The notes under the pieces: model-generated | What the model saw: only the letters and a program-made list of their open reading frames with translations | What the model was told of the DNA's origin: nothing | Database searches by the model: none | Assembly (NCBI RefSeq): GCF_008369915.1 | Contig: NZ_VSRN01000001.1 | Coordinates: 2,512,001-2,576,000 of the forward strand | Reading direction: 5' to 3' | DNA length: 64,000 bases | Source of the DNA: Dyadobacter sp. UC 10 | Lineage (GTDB): Bacteria > Bacteroidota > Bacteroidia > Cytophagales > Spirosomataceae | Made by a program: the position numbers and the translations under genes | Part shown: positions 8,194-16,904 of the stretch, one piece after another | Layout: every line of letters starts with the position of its first letter | Numbering within the stretch: position 1 is the stretch's first letter

Positions 8194-9696
8194 ATGACCG
8201 AACAAACTTTCCAGCCCCTTAAGATATTCAATACACTTACCCGCAAGAAAGATGTATTTGTACCAATTGCCCCTCCCTATGTTGGCATGTACGTCTGCGG
8301 TCCGACGGTCTATAATAATGTGCATTTAGGAAATATCCGCACGTTTCTTGCATTCGATATTTTATACCGCTACCTCACGCACATCGGTTATAAAGTCCGC
8401 TATGTGCGGAATATCACAGATGTGGGCCATCTTGTGGGAGATGGTGATGAGGGTGAGGATAAGATCGGTAAAATGGCCAAGCTGCAAAAGCTTGAACCGA
8501 TGGAAATTGTGCAGCGGTATACCAATGATTTCCATGATGTTACCGCCATATTTAACCTGCTAACTCCCAGCATTGAACCTACTGCAACCGGCCATTTGAT
8601 CGAGCAGATAGAGGCCGTGCAGACGCTGATAGAAAAAGGGGCCGCCTACGAATCAAACGGTTCTGTTTATTTCGACATTAATAAATACCAGGGTGCTGGA
8701 AATGAATATGGAAAGCTCTCCGGCCGCATTATTGAAGATCTTTTAAATGAAACCCGCGAACTCGACGGACAGGCAGAGAAACGCAACCCGCTCGATTTTG
8801 CATTGTGGAAAAAAGCCAGTCCGGAACATATTATGCAGTGGGATTCTCCCTGGGGAATGGGCTTCCCCGGCTGGCATTTGGAATGTACCTGCATGAGTAA
8901 GAAGTACTTAGGCAAGCAGTTTGATATTCACGGCGGTGGTATGGACCTGAAATTTCCGCATCACGAATGCGAGATCGCGCAGGGAAAATCGCTCACCGGT
9001 GAAGAACCAGTCCGCTACTGGATGCATACCAATATGCTCACTGTGAACGGACAAAAAATGTCCAAGTCGCTCGGTAACTCATTTTTGCCTTCCGAACTTT
9101 TTTCCGGAAACCATGAATTGCTCGACCAGGCTTACAGCCCGATGACCGTGCGGTTTTTTATGCTGCAAAGTCAATACCGCAGTACGCTGGATTTTTCAAA
9201 TGATGCATTGAAAGCCGCGCATAAAGGCTATAAAAAGCTGGCTAACGGATTAAGGAATGCAAAACTGCTAACTTATACTGAGGAAGAAGGGGTTACTATT
9301 GACGAAGCGAAAAAGACAGATATTCAGAAATCGGTCGACGGTTTTTATGCCGCGATGAACGACGACCTGAATACCGCAGTCGCGTTCGCTAATCTTTTTA
9401 ATTTGCTCAAATACATCAATATGCTCAATATGGGGCAATTGAAACCGGCAGCGATCGGCGAAGAGTCCTTTAATCTCTTGAAAGATAACTTCATCGTATT
9501 CTTCGAAGACGTAATCGGTCTGAAAGAAGAACTGGCAGAAGGGAATGCCGTTCTGGATGGAATGCTGAACCTGTACCGGGAATTTAAAAAGTTGCAGAAC
9601 TACGAAAAAGTAGACGAAATCCGTTCTTATTTCAAAAATCAGGGTCTGGTGATTCGGGACACGAAAGTTCGGGTCGACTGGGCTTACGAAGAATAA
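8194..9696 (+). CDS. cysS: Cysteinyl-tRNA synthetase
   Basis: Charges tRNA-Cys with cysteine. The 500-residue class I synthetase has the zinc-binding C35 (CGPTVYNNVHLGN, containing the HIGH-type motif VHLGN at 43-47), further zinc ligands in the WHLECT and HHECE blocks, and the KMSKS loop at 288-292 (QKMSKSLGNS). The anticodon-binding helical domain fills the C-terminus. Length and motifs are typical. The DUF192 gene begins two bases after its stop. Confidence 0.98.
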   Translation: MTEQTFQPLKIFNTLTRKKDVFVPIAPPYVGMYVCGPTVYNNVHLGNIRTFLAFDILYRYLTHIGYKVRYVRNITDVGHLVGDGDEGEDKIGKMAKLQKLEPMEIVQRYTNDFHDVTAIFNLLTPSIEPTATGHLIEQIEAVQTLIEKGAAYESNGSVYFDINKYQGAGNEYGKLSGRIIEDLLNETRELDGQAEKRNPLDFALWKKASPEHIMQWDSPWGMGFPGWHLECTCMSKKYLGKQFDIHGGGMDLKFPHHECEIAQGKSLTGEEPVRYWMHTNMLTVNGQKMSKSLGNSFLPSELFSGNHELLDQAYSPMTVRFFMLQSQYRSTLDFSNDALKAAHKGYKKLANGLRNAKLLTYTEEEGVTIDEAKKTDIQKSVDGFYAAMNDDLNTAVAFANLFNLLKYINMLNMGQLKPAAIGEESFNLLKDNFIVFFEDVIGLKEELAEGNAVLDGMLNLYREFKKLQNYEKVDEIRSYFKNQGLVIRDTKVRVDWAYEE

Positions 9697-9698
9697 AT

Positions 9699-10211
9699 AT
9701 GAAAAACCGGCAATCGATCATCGCTTATATCCTGTTAGGCGTTTTTTTACTCGGCGGAGCTGCCTATTATATCGTCCCGTTTCTCACTACAAGCAAGGTT
9801 AGTACGATTAATCTTGCAGTACCTTCCGACGCGCCTACTTTTGTAAAAGAAGGAGAAGTTACCTTTTTGAAAGCCGGTAAAGCGCATATAAAAATCGATG
9901 TCGAAATTGCGGAAAACGAGAATGAGCGGGCGAAAGGATTAATGTACAGGTCTTCTATTCCAGATTCGGTGGGCATGCTTTTTATTTTTGATCACCCTGA
10001 GCCGCAAAGTTTCTGGATGCATAACACCAGCATTCCGCTCGACATTATTTATGTCGACGAGCATAAAAAAATCATTTCCATTGCGGCCAATACTGAACCC
10101 TATTCCGATGAAGCGGTTCCTTCACTAGGGGATGCGCAGTATGTGGTAGAAGTTAATGCCGGATTCAGTGAACGTAACAATATTAAAACAGGAGATGCCA
10201 TTTCTTTCTAA
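9699..10211 (+). CDS. DUF192-family protein, membrane-anchored
   Basis: 170 residues: one N-terminal transmembrane or signal segment (about residues 6-28), then a DUF192 beta-barrel domain from about residue 55, with the family blocks ERAKGLMYRSSIPD, FIFDHPEPQSFWMHNTSIPLDIIYVD and VVEVNAGFSE. The biochemical role of DUF192 is not established. Its start is two bases after cysS and its end overlaps the next gene by 17 bases, so the three are probably one transcript. The domain should face the periplasm. Confidence 0.88.
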   Translation: MKNRQSIIAYILLGVFLLGGAAYYIVPFLTTSKVSTINLAVPSDAPTFVKEGEVTFLKAGKAHIKIDVEIAENENERAKGLMYRSSIPDSVGMLFIFDHPEPQSFWMHNTSIPLDIIYVDEHKKIISIAANTEPYSDEAVPSLGDAQYVVEVNAGFSERNNIKTGDAISF

Positions 10212-11223
10212 GGGACCATTTTTCAAGAGATTCATTTACATTGTTTCTTTTACAATACTCATTTACGGATGCAAGAGCAATACCAGCTCCGAGCAAACCA
10301 GCGAACAGGCTCCCAAACTCGTCACCAGTCCTGCATTCAATCCGGATTCTGCTTATGCATTTGTTCAGAAACAAGTGGATTTCGGCGCCCGTGTCCCAAA
10401 TTCCAGGCCACACCAGCTTTGCGGCGATTACCTGGCAGCAACTTTGAAGAAATACGGTTTGCAGGTAACCGAGCAAACTTTTACCCCAACTACATTCGAC
10501 GGAACGAAACTGAATGCCCGGAATATCATCGGCAGTTTTAATCCAGCTGCTTCAAAACGCATTCTATTGGCTGCACACTGGGATTCCCGCCCTTTTTCCG
10601 ATCAGGATTCTGTTGTGAAAAATAAACCTGTACTGGCGGCTAATGACGGCGCGAGCGGCGTAGGTGTATTGCTGGAAGTAGCGCGGGTATTATCGTCGCA
10701 AGCTTCCAAACCGGATATTGGAGTAGACATTATTTTCTTTGATGCCGAAGACTGGGGTAGCACGGATGAACCTACTAAACTGGAATACAGCGGATTTTGC
10801 CTCGGTTCACGGTATTGGTCGGCGAATAAGCATGTACCCAATTACACTGCCTATTTCGGCATTTTATTGGATATGGTCGGTGCAAAAGGCGCCACTTTCC
10901 TGAAAGAAGGGCATTCCATGCAGGTTGCAGAAGATGTGGTGAGGCAGGTATGGACCACCGCCAGCCGCATTGGATACAACAACTATTTTATAGACGAACG
11001 CGGCACTGCGATCACCGATGATCACTGGCCAGTGAACAAAGTGGCCGGCATTCCAATGATCGATATCATCCACACCAAACAAAACAGCCTCACACTCACG
11101 TTTTTCCCACAGTGGCATACCAGCCACGATACGATGGAAAACATTGATCCGAATACATTAAAAGCAGTCGGCCAGACATTGATGCAGGTACTGTATCAGG
11201 AAGCAGCGGGGCAGGCGTTGTAA
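10195..11223 (+). CDS. M28-family metallohydrolase lipoprotein (glutaminyl cyclase-like)
   Basis: Zinc hydrolase of peptidase family M28, 342 residues from the ATG at 10195; an upstream in-frame ATG at 10156 lies inside the DUF192 gene and would spoil the signal peptide. The N-terminus has a lipobox (LIYGC), so the protein should be a lipoprotein outside the cytoplasm. Zinc ligands are visible: AAHWDSRPF, NDGASGV, FFDAEDWGS and WHTSHDT. The block order and the FFDAEDWG sequence resemble glutaminyl-peptide cyclotransferases of the M28 group, which form N-terminal pyroglutamate; aminopeptidase activity is the alternative. The stop is followed at once by the intergenic repeat. Confidence 0.88.
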   Translation: MPFLSKGPFFKRFIYIVSFTILIYGCKSNTSSEQTSEQAPKLVTSPAFNPDSAYAFVQKQVDFGARVPNSRPHQLCGDYLAATLKKYGLQVTEQTFTPTTFDGTKLNARNIIGSFNPAASKRILLAAHWDSRPFSDQDSVVKNKPVLAANDGASGVGVLLEVARVLSSQASKPDIGVDIIFFDAEDWGSTDEPTKLEYSGFCLGSRYWSANKHVPNYTAYFGILLDMVGAKGATFLKEGHSMQVAEDVVRQVWTTASRIGYNNYFIDERGTAITDDHWPVNKVAGIPMIDIIHTKQNSLTLTFFPQWHTSHDTMENIDPNTLKAVGQTLMQVLYQEAAGQAL

Positions 11224-11428
11224 AAGCGTCATTCGTGGTCACTGGTGGTCGTTAATTGTTCGGGGTAGTTCGGGGTGGTTCGAGGTGGTTCGGGGTGGTT
11301 CGATATTGTTTGCTTCTGACGTAGAACCGAGCAAAACAAAAAATGACAAGAAATGACCACAAATGACCCCCAATAACAATCTCGAACAACCTCCAACTCC
11401 TCCCATCCACCCCGAACAACCCCACCCC
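11224..11428. repeat. Intergenic element A, with 10-base tandem repeats and inverted blocks
   Basis: Fills the whole space between the M28 gene and convergent pbpC. Block 1 (about 11229-11250) has GTCATTCGTGGTCACTGG. Block 2 (11259-11308) is a tandem 10-base repeat: TTCGGGGTAG, TTCGGGGTGG, TTCGAGGTGG, TTCGGGGTGG and a decayed fifth copy. A small hairpin follows (TTGTTTGCT paired with AGCAAAACAA, about 11307-11340). Then come inverted copies of block 1 (TGACCACAAATGACC, 11354-11368) and of block 2 (CCACCCCGAACAACC, about 11407-11421). The order is 1-2-hairpin-1'-2', so it is not a simple nested palindrome. Related elements lie at 15352 and 53495. Confidence 0.85.
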
Positions 11429-13726
11429 CTACATCCTCCTCACCACAATCCAAATATCCGAATTCCTCCCCTTATCGTCGCTGCACGAGATCTTGACCCT
11501 TCCCATCGGCGGAGTGATGAAAATACCTTCGTGCGGTTTGGCTTTTTTAGTGAGCTTATCATTCACATACCAAAAAACTTCCTCCACATCATTCGCCGCC
11601 TGACAAGCAAGCTGTAATTGCTGCGGTTCGTCTTTTTGAATAAAATACTCACTACCCTCATTCGGACTTACGATTAAGGGCGCGCCCTCGTGAAAAACGC
11701 GCTCGCATTTCGGGTTATGGGGCGGGATTTTCTGATAGGGAAGTTTTTGCTGCTCATGGAATGCGATCAGCTCAGGAGCCAGGTTTGGATAAGCTTTTTT
11801 TTCAAAACCCGTTTCAGGCAGGCAATACGTGCAATAGGAAATTTTACCAGCAGGATCCGTAAATACCCAGCGCAAGTGCTGGCACTTTTTATAATTGGAA
11901 ACGCCCACTATAAACTGGTCGGGAATAGCGTGCGGGCAAAACTCTGACGGAATATCGCCGGTTGCAGGACACACCTGCCGGACTGAAATGTCGGCCGGCG
12001 ATTTGTACCAGCCTTTGGGGGAATTGTAATCAAGAGAATTGAATATGGAGAAAAGCAATGGGGTCGCCGTATTAGCGCCACTGAGTTCGGGAACTCCCTC
12101 GCCTGAAAAATTTCCTACCCACACTCCTATTGTATACCTTTTATTATAACCAATACTCCAGGCATCGCGCTTTCCATAGGAAGTTCCCGTCTTCCAGGCG
12201 ATTTTAGGTAAATGGTAAGTATTGTCAAAGTTAGTCGGCAGATCCGGCCGGGTGATCTGGGTGAGAATATCTGTGACCAGATAAGCCGCTTCTTCCGAAA
12301 CGATTTCCTCGCCATTCGGCGCCGACTTGGATTTTGTATATTTCAATGCATTCAACTTTCCATTATTTGCAAATGCGGCAAACAGGCGAGTCAGTTCTTC
12401 CAAAGTAACCCCGCAGCCGCCCAGAATCATCGATAACCCCAGGTCTTTTGCCTGCTTGTCGACGGTTTTGAATCCTGCTTTCTTCATTTTATTGATAAAA
12501 AAAGGAGTACTGATATCTTTCAGGATCCGCACTGCCGGGATATTCAGTGAATTCGCCAGTGCAAAAGTGGTGGTAACCGGACCATTGAACCGCCGGTCGA
12601 AGTTCTCCGGCTCGTAGCCGCTGAAATTTCCCGGAACATCATTCAATACCGTTTTGGGCGTAATCGTACCTTTGTCAAATGCCGTCGCATACAAAAGCGG
12701 CTTCAATGTACTCCCCGGCGACCGAACCGCCCTGACCCCATCTACCTGCCCGCCATCGTAAGGATTGTCGAAATCAGCCGAACCCACATAAGCCTCCACT
12801 TCCATCGTCTCGTTATTGACTACCAGCACAGCCGCATTGTGGATATTCATCATTTTCCGGCGGTTGATAAAATTCAATACCTGCGCTTCGATCTGCTTTT
12901 GTGCATGGATTTTAATGGTAGTTGAAATGATCGGCTGGTCTGGAAACTGCTGTTTCAGCCGGAGCGACAAATGCGGCGCGTGGCGGGGTGCCTGTAATCT
13001 TCTCACCTGCAAAGGCTCGTTTAATGCATCTTCGATAATGTTTTTTTCAAATAAACCTTCCTCCTGAAATCGCGTCAGCCACTTATTTCTTGCCTGCTTC
13101 AATGCTTCGTTCCTGGTGCCAGGCCGCAGGCTGGACGGTCGGTTAGGGATGATGGTTAATGCAGTAATTTCCGCAAGACTGAGCAGCTGGGGCGGTTTAC
13201 CAAAATACAGTAGTGCAGCAGATTTGATCCCCTCGATATTCCCGCCGTACGGGATCAGGTTTACATACATTTGAAGGATCTCCGTTTTGGAAAAATGCAT
13301 TTCCAGCTGCAAGGCGCGCGCCATTTCAATCAGCTTGTTCAAATAAGTGCGCTTGCGGGGCTGAGTCAGGCGTACAACCTGCATGGTGATCGTGGAAGCG
13401 CCTGAGGTTCTTTTTCCGGTAAAAATATTGCGAAATGCGGCCCTGGCTACTGCGAAAGGATTAATGCCGGGGTGGTAATAGAAATATTGATCTTCCTTAT
13501 ATAGCAGGGTTTTACTGAGCAGCGGCGTGATTTCGGGCAATGCGGTTTGGAGCCGCCATTTATCATCTTTACTTAAAAATGCATGAATTACAGCTCCGCG
13601 GTGATCGGTGATCTGGGTAGCGTAGTGGATTTTCGGGGAAAAAGGAAAGGCAAAATCAAGCACCAGGAAAAGCAATATCGTGACCAAAATGGCTGCAAGC
13701 GATTTCCGGAATGGTACTCTTTTCAT
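11429..13726 (-). CDS. pbpC: Penicillin-binding protein 1C
   Basis: Bifunctional peptidoglycan glycosyltransferase/transpeptidase of 765 residues. One N-terminal membrane anchor (about 9-28) precedes the GT51 domain, with the catalytic glutamate at E78 (YKEDQYFYYHPG) and the block TSGASTITMQVVRL (107-120). The transpeptidase domain has SxxK at S339-K342 (SPGSTLKP), SLN at 393-395 and KTGTS at 512-516. The C-terminal tail (about 680-765) is the PBP1C-type extension and contains a CxxC-like CTYC segment just before it. It diverges from glpK. The alpha-2-macroglobulin gene that often accompanies pbpC is not nearby. Its stop codon touches intergenic element A. Confidence 0.95.
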   Translation of the reverse strand: MKRVPFRKSLAAILVTILLFLVLDFAFPFSPKIHYATQITDHRGAVIHAFLSKDDKWRLQTALPEITPLLSKTLLYKEDQYFYYHPGINPFAVARAAFRNIFTGKRTSGASTITMQVVRLTQPRKRTYLNKLIEMARALQLEMHFSKTEILQMYVNLIPYGGNIEGIKSAALLYFGKPPQLLSLAEITALTIIPNRPSSLRPGTRNEALKQARNKWLTRFQEEGLFEKNIIEDALNEPLQVRRLQAPRHAPHLSLRLKQQFPDQPIISTTIKIHAQKQIEAQVLNFINRRKMMNIHNAAVLVVNNETMEVEAYVGSADFDNPYDGGQVDGVRAVRSPGSTLKPLLYATAFDKGTITPKTVLNDVPGNFSGYEPENFDRRFNGPVTTTFALANSLNIPAVRILKDISTPFFINKMKKAGFKTVDKQAKDLGLSMILGGCGVTLEELTRLFAAFANNGKLNALKYTKSKSAPNGEEIVSEEAAYLVTDILTQITRPDLPTNFDNTYHLPKIAWKTGTSYGKRDAWSIGYNKRYTIGVWVGNFSGEGVPELSGANTATPLLFSIFNSLDYNSPKGWYKSPADISVRQVCPATGDIPSEFCPHAIPDQFIVGVSNYKKCQHLRWVFTDPAGKISYCTYCLPETGFEKKAYPNLAPELIAFHEQQKLPYQKIPPHNPKCERVFHEGAPLIVSPNEGSEYFIQKDEPQQLQLACQAANDVEEVFWYVNDKLTKKAKPHEGIFITPPMGRVKISCSDDKGRNSDIWIVVRRM

Positions 13727-13848
13727 ATAGGAGGTGTGTAAAAACGAACAGGACTGACAAAGATAAAATTAGATTCTGTTTTGTCCTGATCAGTTAATTT
13801 TCACTACTTACTGACTTTACTTCAAATAAAGCCAATCAAAATACCATT

Positions 13849-15351
13849 ATGTCCAAATACATCGCCGCAATCGACCAGGGTACTACCAGCACACGCTGTA
13901 TTCTTTTTGACCACAGTGGAAATATCGTTTCCGTAGGACAAAAGGAGCACGAGCAGATTTACCCGCAGCCGGGCTGGGTTGAACATAATCCGGTTGAGAT
14001 CTGGAAAAATACGCTGGAAGTAATCGCGATCGCGCGTATCAATGCTTCGGCCACTGCGGCAGATATTGCGGCGATCGGTATTACCAACCAGCGTGAAACG
14101 ACGGTAGTTTGGAATAAAAGAACCGGAAAACCTTACTACAATGCGCTGGTTTGGCAGGATACCAGGACTACGGACCTTGTTGCGAAATATGAAAGAGAGG
14201 GCGGGCTGAACCAGTTCCGGGACATTACCGGGTTGCCGGTTTCGACCTATTTTAGCGGATTGAAATTAAAATGGCTGCTGGATAACGTGGAAGGCTTGCG
14301 GGAAGATGCTGAAAAAGGAGAGGCGCTTTTCGGGAATATCGATACTTTCCTGATCTGGCATCTGACAGGCAGTACCCAGAGCGGAATTCACGTCACCGAC
14401 GTATCCAATGCAAGCCGCACGCAGCTCATGAACCTGCGCACTTTGCAGTGGGACGCCAATATGCTGGAAGCTTATCAGATCCCCGAAAAAATGCTGCCCG
14501 CGATCAAAAGCAGCAGCGAAGTGTACGGGCACGTCACCAACGAAATCCTGCCCGGTGTACCCGTAGCGGGCGACCTGGGCGACCAGCACGCAGCCTTAGT
14601 CGGCCAAACCTGCTTTGAGCCAGGCATGGCGAAAAACACTTACGGTACTGGCTGTTTTCTAGTAATGAATACGGGGAACGAGCTTAAAACTTCTGAAAAC
14701 GGGCTTCTTACTACTATATCTTATCAATTTGGTAATCAGCCCGTTCAATATGCATTGGAAGGAAGTGTAGCTGTGACGGGCGCTTTGGTCCAGTGGGTGC
14801 GGGATAATTTGGGTTTGATTAAAAACAGCAGTGATATTGAAACTTTGGCAAAAACAGTAGAAGATAACGGCGGCGCCTATTTCGTACCTGCATTCTCCGG
14901 ACTATATGCACCTTACTGGCGAAACGATGCCCGCGGCGTGATTGCCGGGTTAACAAGGTATGTCAATAAAGGCCACATTGCGAGAGCCGTTTTGGAGGCA
15001 ACTGCTTACCAAACCGTCGATGTAGTGCGCGCGATGGAGCAGGATTCAGGTATTAAACTTGCTTCTTTACGCGTCGACGGCGGCATGGTTTCCAATCAAC
15101 TATTAATGCAATTTCAGTCCGATATCCTTAATACACAGGTAGTTTCGCCCGCCGTAGCCGAAACCACCGCATTGGGAGCCGCCTACGCCGCCGGACTTGC
15201 AGTAGGATACTGGAAAAACACCGAAGAACTCAAAAACAACTGGGCCATCGCGCATACGTGGAATCCGGATATGGAAAACGTCATCCGCGAGAAGTACTAC
15301 TCGGGCTGGAAAAAGGCGGTGACGAAGTCTTATGATTGGATGGAAGGGTAA
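13849..15351 (+). CDS. glpK: Glycerol kinase
   Basis: Phosphorylates glycerol to glycerol 3-phosphate with ATP, 500 residues, FGGY family. The N-terminal phosphate-1 motif [14 protein letters not shown], the [18 protein letters not shown] block with the substrate-binding arginine and glutamate, [13 protein letters not shown] and the C-terminal [16 protein letters not shown] are intact. No glpF or glpD is in the window. Upstream an inverted repeat CAGGAC/GTCCTG (13749-13754 and 13783-13788) lies between this gene and divergent pbpC and could be an operator. Intergenic element B begins directly after the stop. Confidence 0.97.
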   Translation: MSKYIAAIDQGTTSTRCILFDHSGNIVSVGQKEHEQIYPQPGWVEHNPVEIWKNTLEVIAIARINASATAADIAAIGITNQRETTVVWNKRTGKPYYNALVWQDTRTTDLVAKYEREGGLNQFRDITGLPVSTYFSGLKLKWLLDNVEGLREDAEKGEALFGNIDTFLIWHLTGSTQSGIHVTDVSNASRTQLMNLRTLQWDANMLEAYQIPEKMLPAIKSSSEVYGHVTNEILPGVPVAGDLGDQHAALVGQTCFEPGMAKNTYGTGCFLVMNTGNELKTSENGLLTTISYQFGNQPVQYALEGSVAVTGALVQWVRDNLGLIKNSSDIETLAKTVEDNGGAYFVPAFSGLYAPYWRNDARGVIAGLTRYVNKGHIARAVLEATAYQTVDVVRAMEQDSGIKLASLRVDGGMVSNQLLMQFQSDILNTQVVSPAVAETTALGAAYAAGLAVGYWKNTEELKNNWAIAHTWNPDMENVIREKYYSGWKKAVTKSYDWMEG

Positions 15352-15482
15352 TGGTCATTTGAGGTTCAGGATAGTTCGAGTTGGTTCGATCGGGTAAATT
15401 GTATCAAACAATCCCGATCTACTCCAAACAACACTGACCCACCCCGAACAATAATAACAAAAACCAACACGCACCAACCATA
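15352..15482. repeat. Intergenic element B, related to element A
   Basis: Begins one base after glpK with TGGTCATTTGAGGT, then three decayed 10-base units (TTCAGGATAG, TTCGAGTTGG, TTCGATCGGG; 15365-15394). A compact hairpin follows: GATCGGG (15388-15394) pairs with CCCGATC (15413-15419), with an inner ATTGT/ACAAT stem. Inverted block 2 copies (CCACCCCGAACAA) lie at about 15440-15452. The glpK mRNA would end in this hairpin. The rest of the gap up to the exonuclease gene at 15581 shows nothing recognisable. Confidence 0.75.
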
Positions 15483-15580
15483 ACTCCAGACTTTTTATAA
15501 TCTTTCCAAACAACTGCCTTTCTTGCGCTATCTGGGCTTATGGCGTAACTTCGGGTCGCTAAATAAATTAGAGTTGCCTT

Positions 15581-16390
15581 ATGCATACCCTCCATCTCAA
15601 AAAGCCCCTTGCTTTTTTTGATCTTGAGACCACAGGAGTCAATATTTGTCGCGACCGGATTGTGGAAATTTCAGTGGTCAAGGCTTTGGTCAATGGAGAA
15701 ACCGAGATCCGTACCAGAAGAATCAATCCTGAAATGCCTATTCCGCTCGAAAGCAGCCTCATCCACGGGATTTATGACGAGGATATTAAGGACGAGCCGA
15801 CTTTCAAGAGCATTGCCAAAAATCTCTCTACATTTCTTGATGGTTGCGACCTGGCCGGTTTCAACAGCAACCGGTTTGATATTCCGATGCTCGTGGAGGA
15901 ATTTTTACGTGTAGGCGTCGATTTCGATGTCAAAAACCGGAAAATGGTAGACGCGCAACGCATTTTTCATATGATGGAGCCACGGAACCTTGCGGCTGCC
16001 TACAAATTTTACTGCGGAAAAACGCTTGAAAACGCACACAGCGCCGAGGCGGATACTATTGCGACATTCGAAGTATTGCAGGGACAAATTGCCAAATATG
16101 CAGGTGTTACCATCACTGACAGTCACGGTAAGGAAACCGAGCCTATTAAAAATGACGTCGGTGCGCTCCACGATTTGACTGCTTCCCGGATTATCGATTT
16201 TGCGGGCAGAATGGTCTTCAATGACAAGGGCGAAGAGGTTTTCAACTTTGGAAAACATAATGGGAAAAAAGTAGCGGATATCCTCAAAAATGAACCGTCT
16301 TTCTTCGACTGGATGATGAAAGGTGAATTCCCGCTGGACACCAAGCGGAAACTGACAGAGATCAAACTGAGGGGACTAACCCAGCGCTGA
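15581..16390 (+). CDS. DEDDh 3'-5' exonuclease with C-terminal extension
   Basis: Exonuclease of the DNA polymerase III epsilon/RNase T type, 269 residues. Catalytic residues visible: D14 and E16 (FDLETTG), the aspartate in GFNSNRFDIPMLVEEF, and the histidine and aspartate in HSAEADTIAT. The last about 50 residues (FGKHNGKKVADILKNEPSFFDWMMKGEFP) form a separate small domain like the DUF3820 or putative quorum-sensing-regulated factor domain seen fused to such exonucleases. No polymerase or intein parts. It probably acts in DNA repair or RNA end trimming. A promoter for nuoK sits in the 102 bases after its stop. Confidence 0.85.
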   Translation: MHTLHLKKPLAFFDLETTGVNICRDRIVEISVVKALVNGETEIRTRRINPEMPIPLESSLIHGIYDEDIKDEPTFKSIAKNLSTFLDGCDLAGFNSNRFDIPMLVEEFLRVGVDFDVKNRKMVDAQRIFHMMEPRNLAAAYKFYCGKTLENAHSAEADTIATFEVLQGQIAKYAGVTITDSHGKETEPIKNDVGALHDLTASRIIDFAGRMVFNDKGEEVFNFGKHNGKKVADILKNEPSFFDWMMKGEFPLDTKRKLTEIKLRGLTQR

Positions 16391-16408
16391 TATAAACTTT
16401 CGAACTGG

Positions 16409-16439
16409 TTTGAGTAAGTAGTATTTATACCTATTTTTG
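16409..16439 (+). promoter_or_regulatory. Promoter of nuoKLMN
   Basis: TTTG (16409-16412), exactly 19 bases, then TATTTTTG (16432-16439). This is a full match to the Bacteroidota promoter TTTG-N19-TAnnTTTG. It begins 18 bases after the exonuclease stop, and transcription would start near 16446, leaving about 47 bases of leader before nuoK. It implies that nuoKLMN is transcribed apart from the rest of complex I. Confidence 0.7.
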
Positions 16440-16492
16440 CCTGAAATCTATTTTTGATTATTTAACAGAATATCCTATAAGGTAAATCTGAT

Positions 16493-16846
16493 ATGATTCC
16501 AAACCCTAATATTCCAGAGGTTAGCATACCATCGGTTATTCAGAATATCCCTCTTCAACATTATCTGATCCTCAGCACTTTACTTTTTGTAATTGGCATT
16601 ATCGGTGTTCTCACCAGAAGGAACGCGATCATCATTTTTATGTCCGTCGAACTGATGCTGAATGCTGCCAACCTGCTGCTGATCGCTTTTTCTTCTTACA
16701 AATCAGATCCTTCCGGGCAGGTTTTTGTGTTCTTTATCATGGCCGTCGCCGCCGCGGAAGTTGCAGTTGGACTCGCTATTATCGTAATGATTTACCGCAA
16801 TACCCGAAATACAGATATTGGTTTTCTCAACAAACTGAAATGGTAG
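16493..16846 (+). CDS. nuoK: NADH-quinone oxidoreductase subunit K
   Basis: Membrane-arm subunit of respiratory complex I, taking part in proton translocation. The 117-residue protein has three transmembrane helices and the conserved glutamates in helix 2 ([14 protein letters not shown]) and helix 3 ([15 protein letters not shown]). It is about 15 residues longer than usual because of an N-terminal extension ([14 protein letters not shown]); the first ATG after the promoter is used. nuoJ, which normally precedes it, is absent here. Confidence 0.96.
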   Translation: MIPNPNIPEVSIPSVIQNIPLQHYLILSTLLFVIGIIGVLTRRNAIIIFMSVELMLNAANLLLIAFSSYKSDPSGQVFVFFIMAVAAAEVAVGLAIIVMIYRNTRNTDIGFLNKLKW

Positions 16847-16904
16847 CTTTTTGCATTTGACCATTCCAACTCACTGAGAAACAGAGATCAAAGTTCAAAT
16901 AATT

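Noticed and set aside
11363..11617. Plus-strand frame over intergenic element A and the pbpC 3' end
   Set aside because: Low-complexity Pro/His-rich translation caused by the tandem repeat, not a protein.
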